The notes under the pieces: model-generated | Told to the model about the DNA's origin: nothing | Databases searched by the model: none | The model's input: only the letters and a program-made list of their open reading frames with translations | Shown here: positions 9,424 through 18,221 of the stretch, piece by piece | How the letters are laid out: the number at the start of each line of letters is the position of its first letter | How positions within the stretch are numbered: the stretch's first letter is position 1 | Origin: Acidovorax sp. NO-1 | GTDB taxonomy: Bacteria; Pseudomonadota; Gammaproteobacteria; Burkholderiales; Burkholderiaceae_C | DNA length: 64,000 bases | Direction: 5' to 3' | Assembly (NCBI RefSeq): GCF_000238595.1 | Contig: NZ_AGTS01000071.1 | Span: 1 to 64,000 of the forward strand | Made by a program: the position numbers and the translations under genes

Positions 9424-10656
9424 ATGAAGTTCGCTATTAAGGCTGTAGCAGCCTCGCTAATCCTGGCAAGCGCTGGCGGTGCATTCGCTCAAAAGGGCGA
9501 GACCGTCAAGATTGCCTGGCTCGATCCGCTTTCAGGCCTGATGGCTGCGGTTGGAACCAACCAGCTCAAGAGTTTCCAGTTCCTCGCTGAAGAGTTCAAT
9601 AAAAAGAACGCTGCGGGTGTCAAATTTGAAATCATCGGCATCGACAACAAGCTGAGCCCTCAGGAGACCACCAGTGCCCTGCGCTCGGCGATGGACCAGG
9701 GTGCGCGTTATGTGGTGCAGGGCAACGGCTCCGGCCCTGCGCTCGCCATCATGGATGCGCTGGAAAAGCATAACGCGCGCAATCCCGGCAAGGAAGTCCT
9801 GTTCCTGAACTACGCCGCCGTCGACCCTGATCTCACCAACAGCAAGTGCAGCTACTGGCACTTCCGTCTGGACGCGGACACCTCCATGAAGATGGAAGCG
9901 CTGACGACCTACATGAAGGACGTGCCCGAGGTCAAGAAGGTCTATCTGATCAATCAGAACTACGCGCACGGCCACCAGGTGTCCAAGTACGCCAAGGAAA
10001 TGCTGCAGCGCAAGCGCCCCGACGTGCAGATCGTGGGTGACGACCTCTCGCCCTTGGCTCAGGTGCGCGACTTCTCGCCCTATATCGCCAAAATCAAGCA
10101 GTCAGGCGCTGACACCGTCATCACCGGTAACTGGGGCTCAGACTTGGCCCTGTTGATCAAGGCGGCCAACGATGCGGGTCTGAACAATGTCAATTTCTAC
10201 ACGTATTACGGCGCTGTAACAGGCAGCCCCACTGCGATGGGCGCGACTGCTGCAGGTCGCGTGTACATGGTGTCCTACGCCCACTCCAACATGGGGGGCG
10301 AATACAGCCGGCTCGTCTCAGAGTACAAGAAGAAGTTCAACGATGACTTCTACACCGGAGCTGTTTATCACGCGTACGCAATGCTCTCCGAGGCCTTTGT
10401 AAAAGCCAAGTCCACGGATCCCGTCAAAGTGGCCGCTGCGATGGAGGGCATGAAGTTCAAGAGCTACAACGGCGAGGTCGAAATGCGCAAGACCGATCAC
10501 CAGTTGCAGCAGGGCCTGTACATCTCGAAGTGGTCCAAGGTTGACGCCAAGCACCCGCTCGACGCTGAGAACACGGGTCACACCTTCGTGCCCGTGAAGT
10601 ATTACGAGCCCTATGTGGCCAGCACGCCCACGTCGTGCCAGATGAAGCGCCCGTAA
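9424..10656 (+). CDS. Branched-chain amino acid-type ABC transporter substrate-binding protein
   Basis: A 410-residue periplasmic binding protein of the LivJ/leucine-binding family (type I fold). Residues 1-22 form a signal peptide ending GGAFA. The mature protein shows the family pattern, with VKIAWLDPLSG at the N-terminus and NQNYAHGHQVSKYAKEML and DTVITGNWGSDL in the two lobes. The ATG at 9424 was chosen because AAGGAGA precedes it and it gives the signal peptide. It is the first gene of a five-gene transporter. The neighbouring acyl-CoA ligase and fad genes suggest the ligand may be an organic or aromatic acid rather than leucine, but this is inference. Confidence 0.93.
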   Translation: MKFAIKAVAASLILASAGGAFAQKGETVKIAWLDPLSGLMAAVGTNQLKSFQFLAEEFNKKNAAGVKFEIIGIDNKLSPQETTSALRSAMDQGARYVVQGNGSGPALAIMDALEKHNARNPGKEVLFLNYAAVDPDLTNSKCSYWHFRLDADTSMKMEALTTYMKDVPEVKKVYLINQNYAHGHQVSKYAKEMLQRKRPDVQIVGDDLSPLAQVRDFSPYIAKIKQSGADTVITGNWGSDLALLIKAANDAGLNNVNFYTYYGAVTGSPTAMGATAAGRVYMVSYAHSNMGGEYSRLVSEYKKKFNDDFYTGAVYHAYAMLSEAFVKAKSTDPVKVAAAMEGMKFKSYNGEVEMRKTDHQLQQGLYISKWSKVDAKHPLDAENTGHTFVPVKYYEPYVASTPTSCQMKRP

Positions 10657-10676
10657 CTTCGGTCAGAGAGCTTCCA

Positions 10677-10702
10677 GGCCCGATCGAATCGGGCCTTTTT
10701 TT
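10677..10702 (+). terminator. Intrinsic terminator or attenuator between binding protein and permease
   Basis: Stem GGCCCGAT (10677-10684) and ATCGGGCC (10688-10695) with loop CGA is followed by seven T residues. It sits between the binding-protein gene and livH. It may terminate most transcripts so that the binding protein is made in excess over the membrane and ATPase subunits. Confidence 0.85.
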
Positions 10703-10724
10703 CACCTAGTAATGAAAAATTCCA

Positions 10725-11678
10725 ATGAATCCTGAGTTTTTCGTGATCTCTATGCTGAACGGCGTGAGCTACGGGCTCCTGCTGTTCATGCTGAGCTCGG
10801 GTCTCACGCTGATTTTCAGCATGATGGGCGTGCTCAATTTTGCACACACCAGCTTTTACATGCTGGGTGCCTATTTCGCGTTCACCATCTCCGGGGTGGT
10901 GGGCTTCTGGCCTGCGCTCGTGCTGGCACCCCTGGCGGTGTTTGCGCTCGGGGCGGCGTTTGAGCGCTACTGTTTGCGCCGGGTGCACAAGTTCGGCCAT
11001 GTGCCCGAGCTGCTGGTGACCTTCGGCCTGTCTTACCTTATCCTGGAAGTGGTGCAGCTGGTGTGGGGGCGCTCCACGGTGCCCTATGGCCTGCCCGAGC
11101 AACTGCAGGGCCCGCTGTTCTCGCTGTACGGAACGCAGTTTCCCAGGTCGCGCTCGTTTGTGATGCTCGTGGCGCTGGTGATGCTGGTGTCGGTGTGGCT
11201 GCTTCTCACCCGTACACGCATTGGCCTGGTGATTCAGGCTGCACTCAAGTACCCCGAGATGGTCGAGGCGCTGGGGCACAACGTGCCACGGGTCTTCATG
11301 CTGGTGTTTGGTGGTGGCGCTGCGCTGGCGGGCCTGGCAGGCGTGATCGGTGGCAACACCTATGTCACCGAACCCGCGATGGCGGCCTCGGTGGGGTCCA
11401 TCATCTTCGTGGTGGTGGTGGTCGGCGGCATGGGCTCGCTGGCAGGCGCGTTCCTCGCATCGCTGCTCATCGGCCTGGTGCAGACCTTTGCGGTTGCGCT
11501 GGACTATTCGCTGATCCACGTCTTTCAGGCCGTGGGTGTGGCGGTGACCGAGCAGACCTTCGGCTACCCCTTGCTCAAGCTCACGATTTCCCAGGTCGCA
11601 CCGATATTGCCGTACCTGTTCCTCGTGCTGATCCTGATCTTCCGCCCCAAGGGCCTTTTGGGCAAGCGGGAGGACTGA
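10725..11678 (+). CDS. livH: Branched-chain amino acid ABC transporter permease, LivH type
   Basis: A 317-residue inner membrane permease with about eight transmembrane segments. The N-terminal signature (LNGVSYGLLLFMLSSGLTLI followed by FSMMGVLNFAHTSFYMLGAY) and the later GGMGSLAGAFLASLLIGLVQ are typical of LivH. It pairs with LivM to form the channel of the importer. The start at 10725 has no strong ribosome site, but no better start precedes the first membrane segment. The stop is 4 bp before the livM start. Confidence 0.93.
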   Translation: MNPEFFVISMLNGVSYGLLLFMLSSGLTLIFSMMGVLNFAHTSFYMLGAYFAFTISGVVGFWPALVLAPLAVFALGAAFERYCLRRVHKFGHVPELLVTFGLSYLILEVVQLVWGRSTVPYGLPEQLQGPLFSLYGTQFPRSRSFVMLVALVMLVSVWLLLTRTRIGLVIQAALKYPEMVEALGHNVPRVFMLVFGGGAALAGLAGVIGGNTYVTEPAMAASVGSIIFVVVVVGGMGSLAGAFLASLLIGLVQTFAVALDYSLIHVFQAVGVAVTEQTFGYPLLKLTISQVAPILPYLFLVLILIFRPKGLLGKRED

Positions 11679-11682
11679 TGCC

Positions 11683-13014
11683 ATGAATTCCACTACGACA
11701 TCCAACTCCGCTGCTTCAACAGCCACTTCGCACTACCGGTTCAAGCCCTTCAATGTGGGGCGGTTTGTCATCTGGACGTTGTTTGCGGTCATGCTGATCG
11801 TTGCGCCCATGCTGTTTCGCAGCAGCCTGGCGCTGACCATGCTTTCCCAGATTGGCTATCTCATCATCATCTGCCTTTCCTACAACATCTTGCTGGGGCA
11901 GGGCGGGATGCTGAGTTTCGGGCATGCGGTGTACACAGGCTTGGGCTCTTTCATCGCGATCCATGCGATGAACATGGCGACCAAAGGCACGGTCAACATT
12001 CCTCTGGTACTCATCCCGCTGGTGGGCGGGCTTGCCGGGGCCTTCTTCGCCATCATCCTCGGCTTCGTCACGACCAAGAAATCAGGCACCACGTTTGCCA
12101 TGATCACGCTGGGTATTGGGGAACTGGTGGCCTCCATGGCACTGATGTTCCCTGAGTTCTTTGGTGGGGAAGGTGGCATCACCACCGACCGTGTGTACGG
12201 TAAGCCCTTCTTCGGCATCAGCTTTGGTCCCGCGATTCAGGTTTACTACCTGATCGCCGCCTATTGCTTCGTCTGCACCGCAGCGATGTTTGCGTTCACC
12301 GGAACGCCGCTGGGCCGCATCCTGAACGCAGTGCGCGACAACCCGGAGCGCGTGGAGTTCATCGGGTACAACACGCAGCGGGTGCGCTACTTCGCCTTCA
12401 TCATTGCGGGCTTTTTCGCTGGCATTGGCGGTGGTCTGGCCACGATCAACTTCGAAATCATTACCGGTGCAGACAGTCTGAGCGTCATCCGTTCGGGCGG
12501 CTATCTGCTGTTCACCTTCCTTGGTGGGGCCACGTTCTTCTTCGGTCCCATCATCGGTGCAGTGCTGCTGGTGCTGGCCTCCGTGCTGCTGTCAGAGCTT
12601 TCCATGGCCTGGTTGCTGTACCTGGGGCTGGTGTTCCTGTTCATGGTGATGTATGCCCCAGGCGGCATTGCCAGCCTGATCATGATGAACCTGCGCCTGG
12701 CCAAATACGGCAAGCTGCGCCCGCTGTGGAGCTCGTACCTGGCGCTTGGCGGCACTGCGCTGGTGGGCGTGATGGGTGCAGCCTGCATGATCGAGATGAC
12801 CTATCACCTGCAGCTAAATGCAGCCCTGGGACCTGAGTTGAAGTTCATGGGTGCCACGCTCAATGCAACAAGCTTCACGAGCTGGTTCGGATCCATCTTT
12901 GTCATGGTGACGGGGTTCGGGCTCTTTGAACTGTGCCGCCGGCAGTTTGTGCGCCAGTGGAGCACGATCCAGGAAGAAATCGAACATGAAATCAAGCGTG
13001 GGGAGGCGCTGTAA
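11683..13014 (+). CDS. livM: Branched-chain amino acid ABC transporter permease, LivM type
   Basis: A 443-residue permease. Residues 1-25 are Ser/Thr-rich, then come about eight transmembrane helices with the LivM signatures LLGQGGMLSFGHAVYTGLG and GTPLGRILNAVRDNPERVEF. A tail of roughly 90 residues contains two further hydrophobic segments and ends in a charged helix (EEIEHEIKRGEAL), so the protein is longer at the C-terminus than a minimal LivM. GGAGGA just before the ATG is a good ribosome site. Two bases separate it from livG. Confidence 0.93.
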   Translation: MNSTTTSNSAASTATSHYRFKPFNVGRFVIWTLFAVMLIVAPMLFRSSLALTMLSQIGYLIIICLSYNILLGQGGMLSFGHAVYTGLGSFIAIHAMNMATKGTVNIPLVLIPLVGGLAGAFFAIILGFVTTKKSGTTFAMITLGIGELVASMALMFPEFFGGEGGITTDRVYGKPFFGISFGPAIQVYYLIAAYCFVCTAAMFAFTGTPLGRILNAVRDNPERVEFIGYNTQRVRYFAFIIAGFFAGIGGGLATINFEIITGADSLSVIRSGGYLLFTFLGGATFFFGPIIGAVLLVLASVLLSELSMAWLLYLGLVFLFMVMYAPGGIASLIMMNLRLAKYGKLRPLWSSYLALGGTALVGVMGAACMIEMTYHLQLNAALGPELKFMGATLNATSFTSWFGSIFVMVTGFGLFELCRRQFVRQWSTIQEEIEHEIKRGEAL

Positions 13015-13016
13015 AC

Positions 13017-13808
13017 ATGGCGGCTGACAACGCAACCAACACCTATGCACTGGAACTGCGCGACCTGCGCAAGAGCTTTGGCAAGACCGAAATCATTCGC
13101 GGCGCCAACCTCGCGGTGGCACCGGGCGAACGGGTGGCCATCATCGGGCCCAACGGAGCCGGCAAGTCCACGCTGTTCAACCTGATCAGCGGCCGTTTTG
13201 CGCCCACCAGTGGCGACGTGATCCTGAACGGGCAGCGCATCAACGGCTTGCCTCCATATGAGATCAACCGCAAGGGCCTGTCGCGCAGCTTCCAGATCAC
13301 CAACATCTTTCCGAAGCTGTCGGTGTTCGAGAACCTTCGCTGCGGCGTGCTCTGGAGCATGGGCTACAAGTACACGTTTTTGCGGTTTCTCTCCAACCTG
13401 CATGATGCCAATGAGCGCGCCAAAGAGCTCATGGAGATGATCAAGCTGGACAAGAAGCGCGACACCCTGGCGATGAACCTCACCTATGCAGAGCAGCGCG
13501 CACTCGAGATCGGCATCACCATCGCAGGCGGCGCCAACGTGATCCTGCTCGATGAGCCCACGGCCGGGATGAGCAAGACCGAAACTACGCGGTTCATTCA
13601 CCTTATCAAGGAGGTGACCGAAGGGCGCACCCTGCTCACCGTGGAGCATGACATGGGCGTGGTGTTCGGCCTGGCCGACAAGATCGCGGTGGTGGTGTAT
13701 GGCGAAGTCATCGCCTTCGACACCCCGGAAAAGGTACGTGCCAACGCGCGCGTCCAGGAGGCCTACCTCGGATCCGCCGTGGCCGATGAGCAGGCGGGAG
13801 GACACTAG
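13017..13808 (+). CDS. livG: Branched-chain amino acid ABC transporter ATPase, LivG type
   Basis: A 263-residue cytosolic ATPase subunit. The Walker A motif GPNGAGKST is intact, Walker B is VILLDEPTAGM, and the H-loop is VEHDMGVVFGLAD. The region before Walker B reads TYAEQRALEIGI, a variant of the usual LSGGQ signature in which Tyr-Ala replaces Ser-Gly. LivG proteins often show YG or YA here. It ends with the LivG-type VQEAYLG. livF begins 3 bp after the stop. Confidence 0.93.
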   Translation: MAADNATNTYALELRDLRKSFGKTEIIRGANLAVAPGERVAIIGPNGAGKSTLFNLISGRFAPTSGDVILNGQRINGLPPYEINRKGLSRSFQITNIFPKLSVFENLRCGVLWSMGYKYTFLRFLSNLHDANERAKELMEMIKLDKKRDTLAMNLTYAEQRALEIGITIAGGANVILLDEPTAGMSKTETTRFIHLIKEVTEGRTLLTVEHDMGVVFGLADKIAVVVYGEVIAFDTPEKVRANARVQEAYLGSAVADEQAGGH

Positions 13809-13810
13809 AC

Positions 13811-14506
13811 ATGCTGCATATTGAGAATCTCCACGCGTACTACGGGAAAAGCCATGTGCTGCATGGCGTGAATTTCGACATCCAGCCGGGTGAAATCGTG
13901 GCCTTGCTCGGCCGAAACGGGTCCGGTCGTTCCACCACCGCCAAGGCCATCATGGGCCTGGTGGACTGGGAGGGCACCGTGCAATGGAAGGGTACCGATC
14001 TCAAGGGCAAGAAAGCCTATGAAATCGCGCACCTGGGGATCGGCTATGTGCCGGAAAGCCGGGACGTGTTTCCCAACCTCACGGTGCACCAAAACCTGTT
14101 GCTGGGGCAAAAGGGCAGCGGCAAAAACAGCCGCTGGTCGTTTGATGACATGTATGAGCTGTTCCCCCGCCTCAAGGAGCGCCAGCACACCGAAGCCGGT
14201 GTGATGTCGGGTGGCGAACAGCAGATGCTGACCCTGTGTCGCACGCTCATGGGCGATCCGGACCTCATCATCATCGACGAGCCCACCGAGGGTCTTGCGC
14301 CCAAGATCGTCGAGCTGGTGGGCGAATATTTGCAGACCATCAAGGCGCGCGGCATATCGGTGTTGCTCATTGAACAGAAACTCACCATTGCCATGAAGAT
14401 CTCGGACCGCGCGCTGGTGATGGGGCATGGCGCCATCGTGTTCCAGGGCACGCCAGACAGCCTGCGCGCCGACAACTACATCCGCAAGGAGTGGCTGGAG
14501 GTTTGA
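13811..14506 (+). CDS. livF: Branched-chain amino acid ABC transporter ATPase, LivF type, with Arg in Walker A
   Basis: A 231-residue cytosolic ATPase subunit that pairs with LivG. The Walker A motif reads GRNGSGRST: the invariant Lys is replaced by Arg40 (codon CGT at 13928-13930). The signature MSGGEQQM, Walker B LIIIDEPTEG and the later switch region are intact. If Arg40 cannot support hydrolysis, LivG would provide the main catalytic site. Length and the rest of the sequence are normal, so it is not decaying. A good ribosome site (GGGAGGACA) precedes the ATG. Confidence 0.92.
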   Translation: MLHIENLHAYYGKSHVLHGVNFDIQPGEIVALLGRNGSGRSTTAKAIMGLVDWEGTVQWKGTDLKGKKAYEIAHLGIGYVPESRDVFPNLTVHQNLLLGQKGSGKNSRWSFDDMYELFPRLKERQHTEAGVMSGGEQQMLTLCRTLMGDPDLIIIDEPTEGLAPKIVELVGEYLQTIKARGISVLLIEQKLTIAMKISDRALVMGHGAIVFQGTPDSLRADNYIRKEWLEV

Positions 14507-14507
14507 A

Positions 14508-14605
14508 GCCCCCCTGAGTCGCCTGCGGCGCCTTCCCCCCAGGGGGACGCCCCCAGCGCGGCAGGGCGGCCCTTGCGCGTGGGCGCTGGCCTGGGGTGCG
14601 CGCCA
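14508..14605. repeat. GC-rich dispersed repeat, copy 1 (after livF)
   Basis: The stretch begins AGCCCCCCTGAGTCGC two bases after the livF stop and contains the strong stem CCCCCC...GGGGG and the block GGCGGCCCTTGC. A second copy starts at 42427, equally close after the smc stop. I recognise it as a common intergenic element of Comamonadaceae genomes. Its position suggests a role at transcript 3' ends. Confidence 0.75.
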
Positions 14606-14735
14606 TTTTTTATAGCCGTTGACCCAGGGCGGCGGCTCGTAAGAATTGCCGCTCGCTGCGACTTGCAAGAGCCGGGACTTCCGGCAGCGTTTTTTGCCTG
14701 CACAGGCCGCGTAATGCGGGTATGTCCAAACCTCT

Positions 14736-14806
14736 TGTCCCGCCCGGGACAAATTGACACGCCAAACGGGGTTGAAGTCTCTACAATAAAAACGCACGAT
14801 CGTTCT
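14736..14806 (+). promoter_or_regulatory. fadB promoter region with two palindromes
   Basis: A 16-bp perfect palindrome TGTCCCGCCCGGGACA lies at 14736-14751. A -10-like TACAAT lies at 14782-14787, and a second palindromic site, AACGCACGATCGTTCT with core ACGATCGT, at 14791-14806, where the transcript would begin. The -35 match is poor (TTGACA at 14754 is too distant), which would fit an activated promoter. The downstream site resembles TetR-family operators that control fatty-acid degradation in proteobacteria, but the regulator is not identified. Confidence 0.45.
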
Positions 14807-14834
14807 TTTTCACTTACCAAGGAACAACAGCACC

Positions 14835-16934
14835 ATGACCGCTGAATACAAAGTCCACGGCTCCGTTGCCGTGATCACCCTGGCCAACCCTCCCGTCAAC
14901 GGACTTGGGTTATCGACCCGCCAGGGCATCGTCGAAGGCCTTGGCCGTGCCAATGCCGATGCGGCGGTCACGTCCATCGTGATCACCGGTGCCGGTGGTG
15001 CGTTCTCTGGTGGCGCCGACATCAAGGAGTTCGGCACCGACAAGTCGCTGCAAGAACCCAACCTGCTGTCGGTGATTGCCGCCATCGAAAATTCGGCCAA
15101 GCCCGTTGTGGCCGCCATGCACAGCGTCGCCATGGGCGGCGGGCTGGAGCTGGCCCTGGGTTGCCACTACCGCATTGCGGCGCCTGGCTGCTCGATTGCA
15201 CTGCCTGAAGTCAAGCTGGGCCTGATCCCCGGCGCGGGCGGCACGCAGCGCTTGCCGCGCGTGATTGGTGTGGAAGCCGCGCTCAACCTCATCGTGAGTG
15301 GCGAGCCCGTCAAGAGCGAAATGATTGGCGCCGTGCCCGGCCAGAAGCTGTTCGACAAGATGGCCGCATCGGCCGAATCGCTGGCTGCGGAAGCCCTGGC
15401 GTTTGCGCAGAGCGTGGCCGATGCCCGTCCGCTGCCCCTGGTGCGCAACTTCCCCTGCAAGCACCCCGAAGGCGACGCGTACTTCCAGTTCGCGCGCAAT
15501 ATGGTCAAGGGCATGGCCAAGAACTTCCCCGCGCCTGCCAAGTGCGTGGACGCTGTGGAGGCCGCCACCAAGAAGAAGTTTGCCGAAGGCATGCTGGTCG
15601 AGCGTGAGATCTTCATCAACCTGATGTGGACGCCTGAGTCGCGCGCATTGCGCCACCTGTTCATGGCCGAGCGTGCGGCGAGCAAGATCCCTGATGTGGC
15701 CTCCGACACCCCCAAGCGCGACATCAAGCTGGTGGGCGTGATTGGCGCCGGCACCATGGGCGGCGGCATCTCCATGAACTTCCTGAACGCGGGCATCCCC
15801 GTCAAGATTCTGGAAATGAAGCAGGAAGCCTTAGACCGTGGCGTGGCCACGATCAAGAAGAACTACGAAGCCCAGGTCAAGAAGGGCAAGCTCAAGCAGG
15901 ACAAGTACGAGCAGCGCATGGCCCTCCTGAGCACCACGCTGAGCTATGACGACCTCAAGGACTGCGACCTGATCATCGAAGCCGTGTTCGAAGAGATGGG
16001 CGTGAAGGAAGCCGTGTTCAAGCAGCTCGACGCCGTGGCCAAGCCCGGCGCCATCCTGGCCTCCAACACTTCCACGCTCGACGTGGACAAGATCGCCGCC
16101 TTCACCAAGCGTCCGCAGGACGTGGTGGGCATGCACTTCTTCAGCCCCGCCAACGTGATGAAGCTGCTGGAGGTGGTGCGTGGCAAGGAGACCGCCAAGG
16201 ACGTGCTGGCCACCGTGATGGCCATCGGCAAGAAGATCAAGAAGACCTCGGTGGTCTCGGGCGTGTGCGATGGTTTCATCGGCAATCGCATGATCGAGCA
16301 GTACAGCCGCCAGGCCGGCTTCCTGCTGGACGAAGGCTGCACGCCCCAGCAGGTGGACAAGGCCATCGAGAAGTTCGGCTTTGCCATGGGCCCGTTCCGC
16401 ATGGGTGACCTGGCGGGCAACGACATCGGCTGGGCCATCCGCAAGCGCCGCGCCGTCGAGCGCGCCGACATGAAGTACAGCCGCACGGCCGACAAGCTGT
16501 GTGAGCTGGGCCGATTTGGCCAGAAGACCGGCGCAGGCTGGTACGACTACCAGGCTGGCAAACGCGATGCGATCCCGAGCGACCTGGTCAACAAGATGAT
16601 CGAAGACCACCGCAAGGAACTGGGCATCACGCCGCGCAAGATTTCGGACGAAGAAATCGTGCAGCGCCTGGTGTTCGCTCTGGTTAACGAAGGTGCGCAC
16701 ATCCTGGAAGACGGCATTGCCAGCAAGTCCGGCGACATCGACATGGTGTACCTGACCGGCTACGGCTTCCCCATCCACCGTGGCGGCCCCATGCACTACG
16801 CCAGCGAGGTGGGTCTGTTCAACGTGGTGCAGGCCATGGACCGCTTTGCCAAGAACCCGCTGGATGACGCAGCGTTCTGGAAGCCCGCTCCGCTGCTGGC
16901 CAAGCTGGCTGCCGAAGGCAAGGCCTTCCAGTAA
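14835..16934 (+). CDS. fadB: Bifunctional enoyl-CoA hydratase / 3-hydroxyacyl-CoA dehydrogenase (FadB/FadJ type)
   Basis: A 699-residue bifunctional beta-oxidation enzyme. Residues 1-190 form the enoyl-CoA hydratase domain (crotonase oxyanion signature GAGGAFSGGADIKEF and the catalytic loop GLIPGAGGTQRLPR). From about 295 the NAD-binding dehydrogenase domain begins (GVIGAGTMGGGI), followed by the catalytic HFFSPANVMKLLEVV segment and the C-terminal helical domains. It hydrates enoyl-CoA and oxidises the 3-hydroxyacyl-CoA. fadA follows after 33 bp, so the two form the trifunctional unit. Confidence 0.95.
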   Translation: MTAEYKVHGSVAVITLANPPVNGLGLSTRQGIVEGLGRANADAAVTSIVITGAGGAFSGGADIKEFGTDKSLQEPNLLSVIAAIENSAKPVVAAMHSVAMGGGLELALGCHYRIAAPGCSIALPEVKLGLIPGAGGTQRLPRVIGVEAALNLIVSGEPVKSEMIGAVPGQKLFDKMAASAESLAAEALAFAQSVADARPLPLVRNFPCKHPEGDAYFQFARNMVKGMAKNFPAPAKCVDAVEAATKKKFAEGMLVEREIFINLMWTPESRALRHLFMAERAASKIPDVASDTPKRDIKLVGVIGAGTMGGGISMNFLNAGIPVKILEMKQEALDRGVATIKKNYEAQVKKGKLKQDKYEQRMALLSTTLSYDDLKDCDLIIEAVFEEMGVKEAVFKQLDAVAKPGAILASNTSTLDVDKIAAFTKRPQDVVGMHFFSPANVMKLLEVVRGKETAKDVLATVMAIGKKIKKTSVVSGVCDGFIGNRMIEQYSRQAGFLLDEGCTPQQVDKAIEKFGFAMGPFRMGDLAGNDIGWAIRKRRAVERADMKYSRTADKLCELGRFGQKTGAGWYDYQAGKRDAIPSDLVNKMIEDHRKELGITPRKISDEEIVQRLVFALVNEGAHILEDGIASKSGDIDMVYLTGYGFPIHRGGPMHYASEVGLFNVVQAMDRFAKNPLDDAAFWKPAPLLAKLAAEGKAFQ

Positions 16935-16967
16935 GCGCGCACCTTCTTACCGAACAAAGGATTTCAC

Positions 16968-18143
16968 ATGACCTCCGCAGTGATTGTTTCCACCGCCCGC
17001 ACACCGCTCGCCAAGAGCTGGAAGGGTTCGTTCAACATGACGCATGGCGCCACCCTGGGCGGCCATGCCGTGCGGCACGCCGTGCAGCGCGCGGGTATTG
17101 ATGCCGCTGACGTGGACGACGTCATCATGGGTTGTGCCAACCCCGAGGGCGCCACGGGCATGAACATCGCCCGCCAGATTGCGCTGAAGGCAGGCCTGCC
17201 CATCACCGCCTCGGGCATGACGGTGAACCGCTTTTGCTCCTCGGGCCTGCAGACCATTGCCCTGGCAGCGCAGCGGGTGATCGCTGGCGAAGCCGATGTG
17301 TTCGTGGCCGGTGGCGTTGAAAGCATCTCCTGCGTGCAGCAGGAGATGAACCTGCACATGATCCAGGACCTGGCCTTGGCCAAGCAAAAACCCGAGATCT
17401 ACTGGAGCATGCTGCAGACTGCCGAGCAGGTGGCCAAGCGCTACAACATCGGCCGCGATGTCATGGACGAGTACGGCGCAGCCAGCCAGCAAAAGGCTTG
17501 TGCGGCGCAGGCGGCAGGCCTGTTTGATGCCGAAATCGCGCCCATTACGGTGACGGCCGGTGTGGCCGACAAAACGCTGGGCCTGATCACGAAGCAGGTC
17601 ACCGTGAGCAAGGATGAAGGCACGCGTGAAGGAACGACGGTAGAAGCCATCAGCGGCCTGCGCTCGGCGCTGCCTGGTGGCCTGATCTCGGCCGGCAATG
17701 CCAGCCAGTTCTCTGACGGCGCGGGTGCCTGCGTGGTGACCAGTGAAGAGTACGCCAGCAAGAAGGGCCTCAAGCCCCTGGGCCGTTTCCTCGGCTTTGC
17801 GGTGGCCGGTTGCGAGCCCGACGAAATGGGCATTGGCCCCGTGTTTGCCGTGCCCAAGGTGCTCAAGAAGCTGGGCCTCACGGTGCAGGACATCGACCTG
17901 TGGGAGCTGAACGAAGCTTTTGCGGTGCAGGTGCTGTACTGCCGCGACAAGCTGGGCATTCCGGCCGACCGCCTGAACGTGAACGGCGGTGCCATTGCCC
18001 TGGGCCACCCCTACGGTGTCTCGGGCCAGCGCCTCACGGGCCACGCACTCATTGAAGGCAAGCGCCGTGGCGCCAAGAAGGTGTGCGTGACGATGTGCAT
18101 TGGCGGTGGCATGGGCGCAGCGGGTATTTTCGAGGTGTTTTGA
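16968..18143 (+). CDS. fadA: Acetyl-CoA C-acyltransferase (3-ketoacyl-CoA thiolase)
   Basis: A 391-residue thiolase that cleaves 3-ketoacyl-CoA, releasing acetyl-CoA. The nucleophilic Cys90 is in VNRFCSSG, the second active-site region is [12 protein letters not shown] with the catalytic His, and the C-terminal acid/base Cys is in [11 protein letters not shown]. It follows fadB by 33 bp with AAAGGA as ribosome site. It is distinct from the biosynthetic thiolase phaA at 57492. Confidence 0.95.
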   Translation: MTSAVIVSTARTPLAKSWKGSFNMTHGATLGGHAVRHAVQRAGIDAADVDDVIMGCANPEGATGMNIARQIALKAGLPITASGMTVNRFCSSGLQTIALAAQRVIAGEADVFVAGGVESISCVQQEMNLHMIQDLALAKQKPEIYWSMLQTAEQVAKRYNIGRDVMDEYGAASQQKACAAQAAGLFDAEIAPITVTAGVADKTLGLITKQVTVSKDEGTREGTTVEAISGLRSALPGGLISAGNASQFSDGAGACVVTSEEYASKKGLKPLGRFLGFAVAGCEPDEMGIGPVFAVPKVLKKLGLTVQDIDLWELNEAFAVQVLYCRDKLGIPADRLNVNGGAIALGHPYGVSGQRLTGHALIEGKRRGAKKVCVTMCIGGGMGAAGIFEVF

Positions 18144-18221
18144 TCTGCCAGCAGGCTGGAGCCCGGTAGGGGTTGGGATTCAGGTATACCCATGACCTGA
18201 TGACATCAACCGGAAGCAACC

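Noticed and set aside
13490-13520. Altered signature motif (TYAEQ) in LivG as a defect
   Set aside because: LivG proteins commonly vary from LSGGQ at this site, so it is not evidence of inactivity.
14754-14787. TTGACA...TACAAT as a standard sigma-70 promoter for fadB
   Set aside because: The spacer is 22 bp, too long for an efficient promoter, so only the -10-like element was kept.
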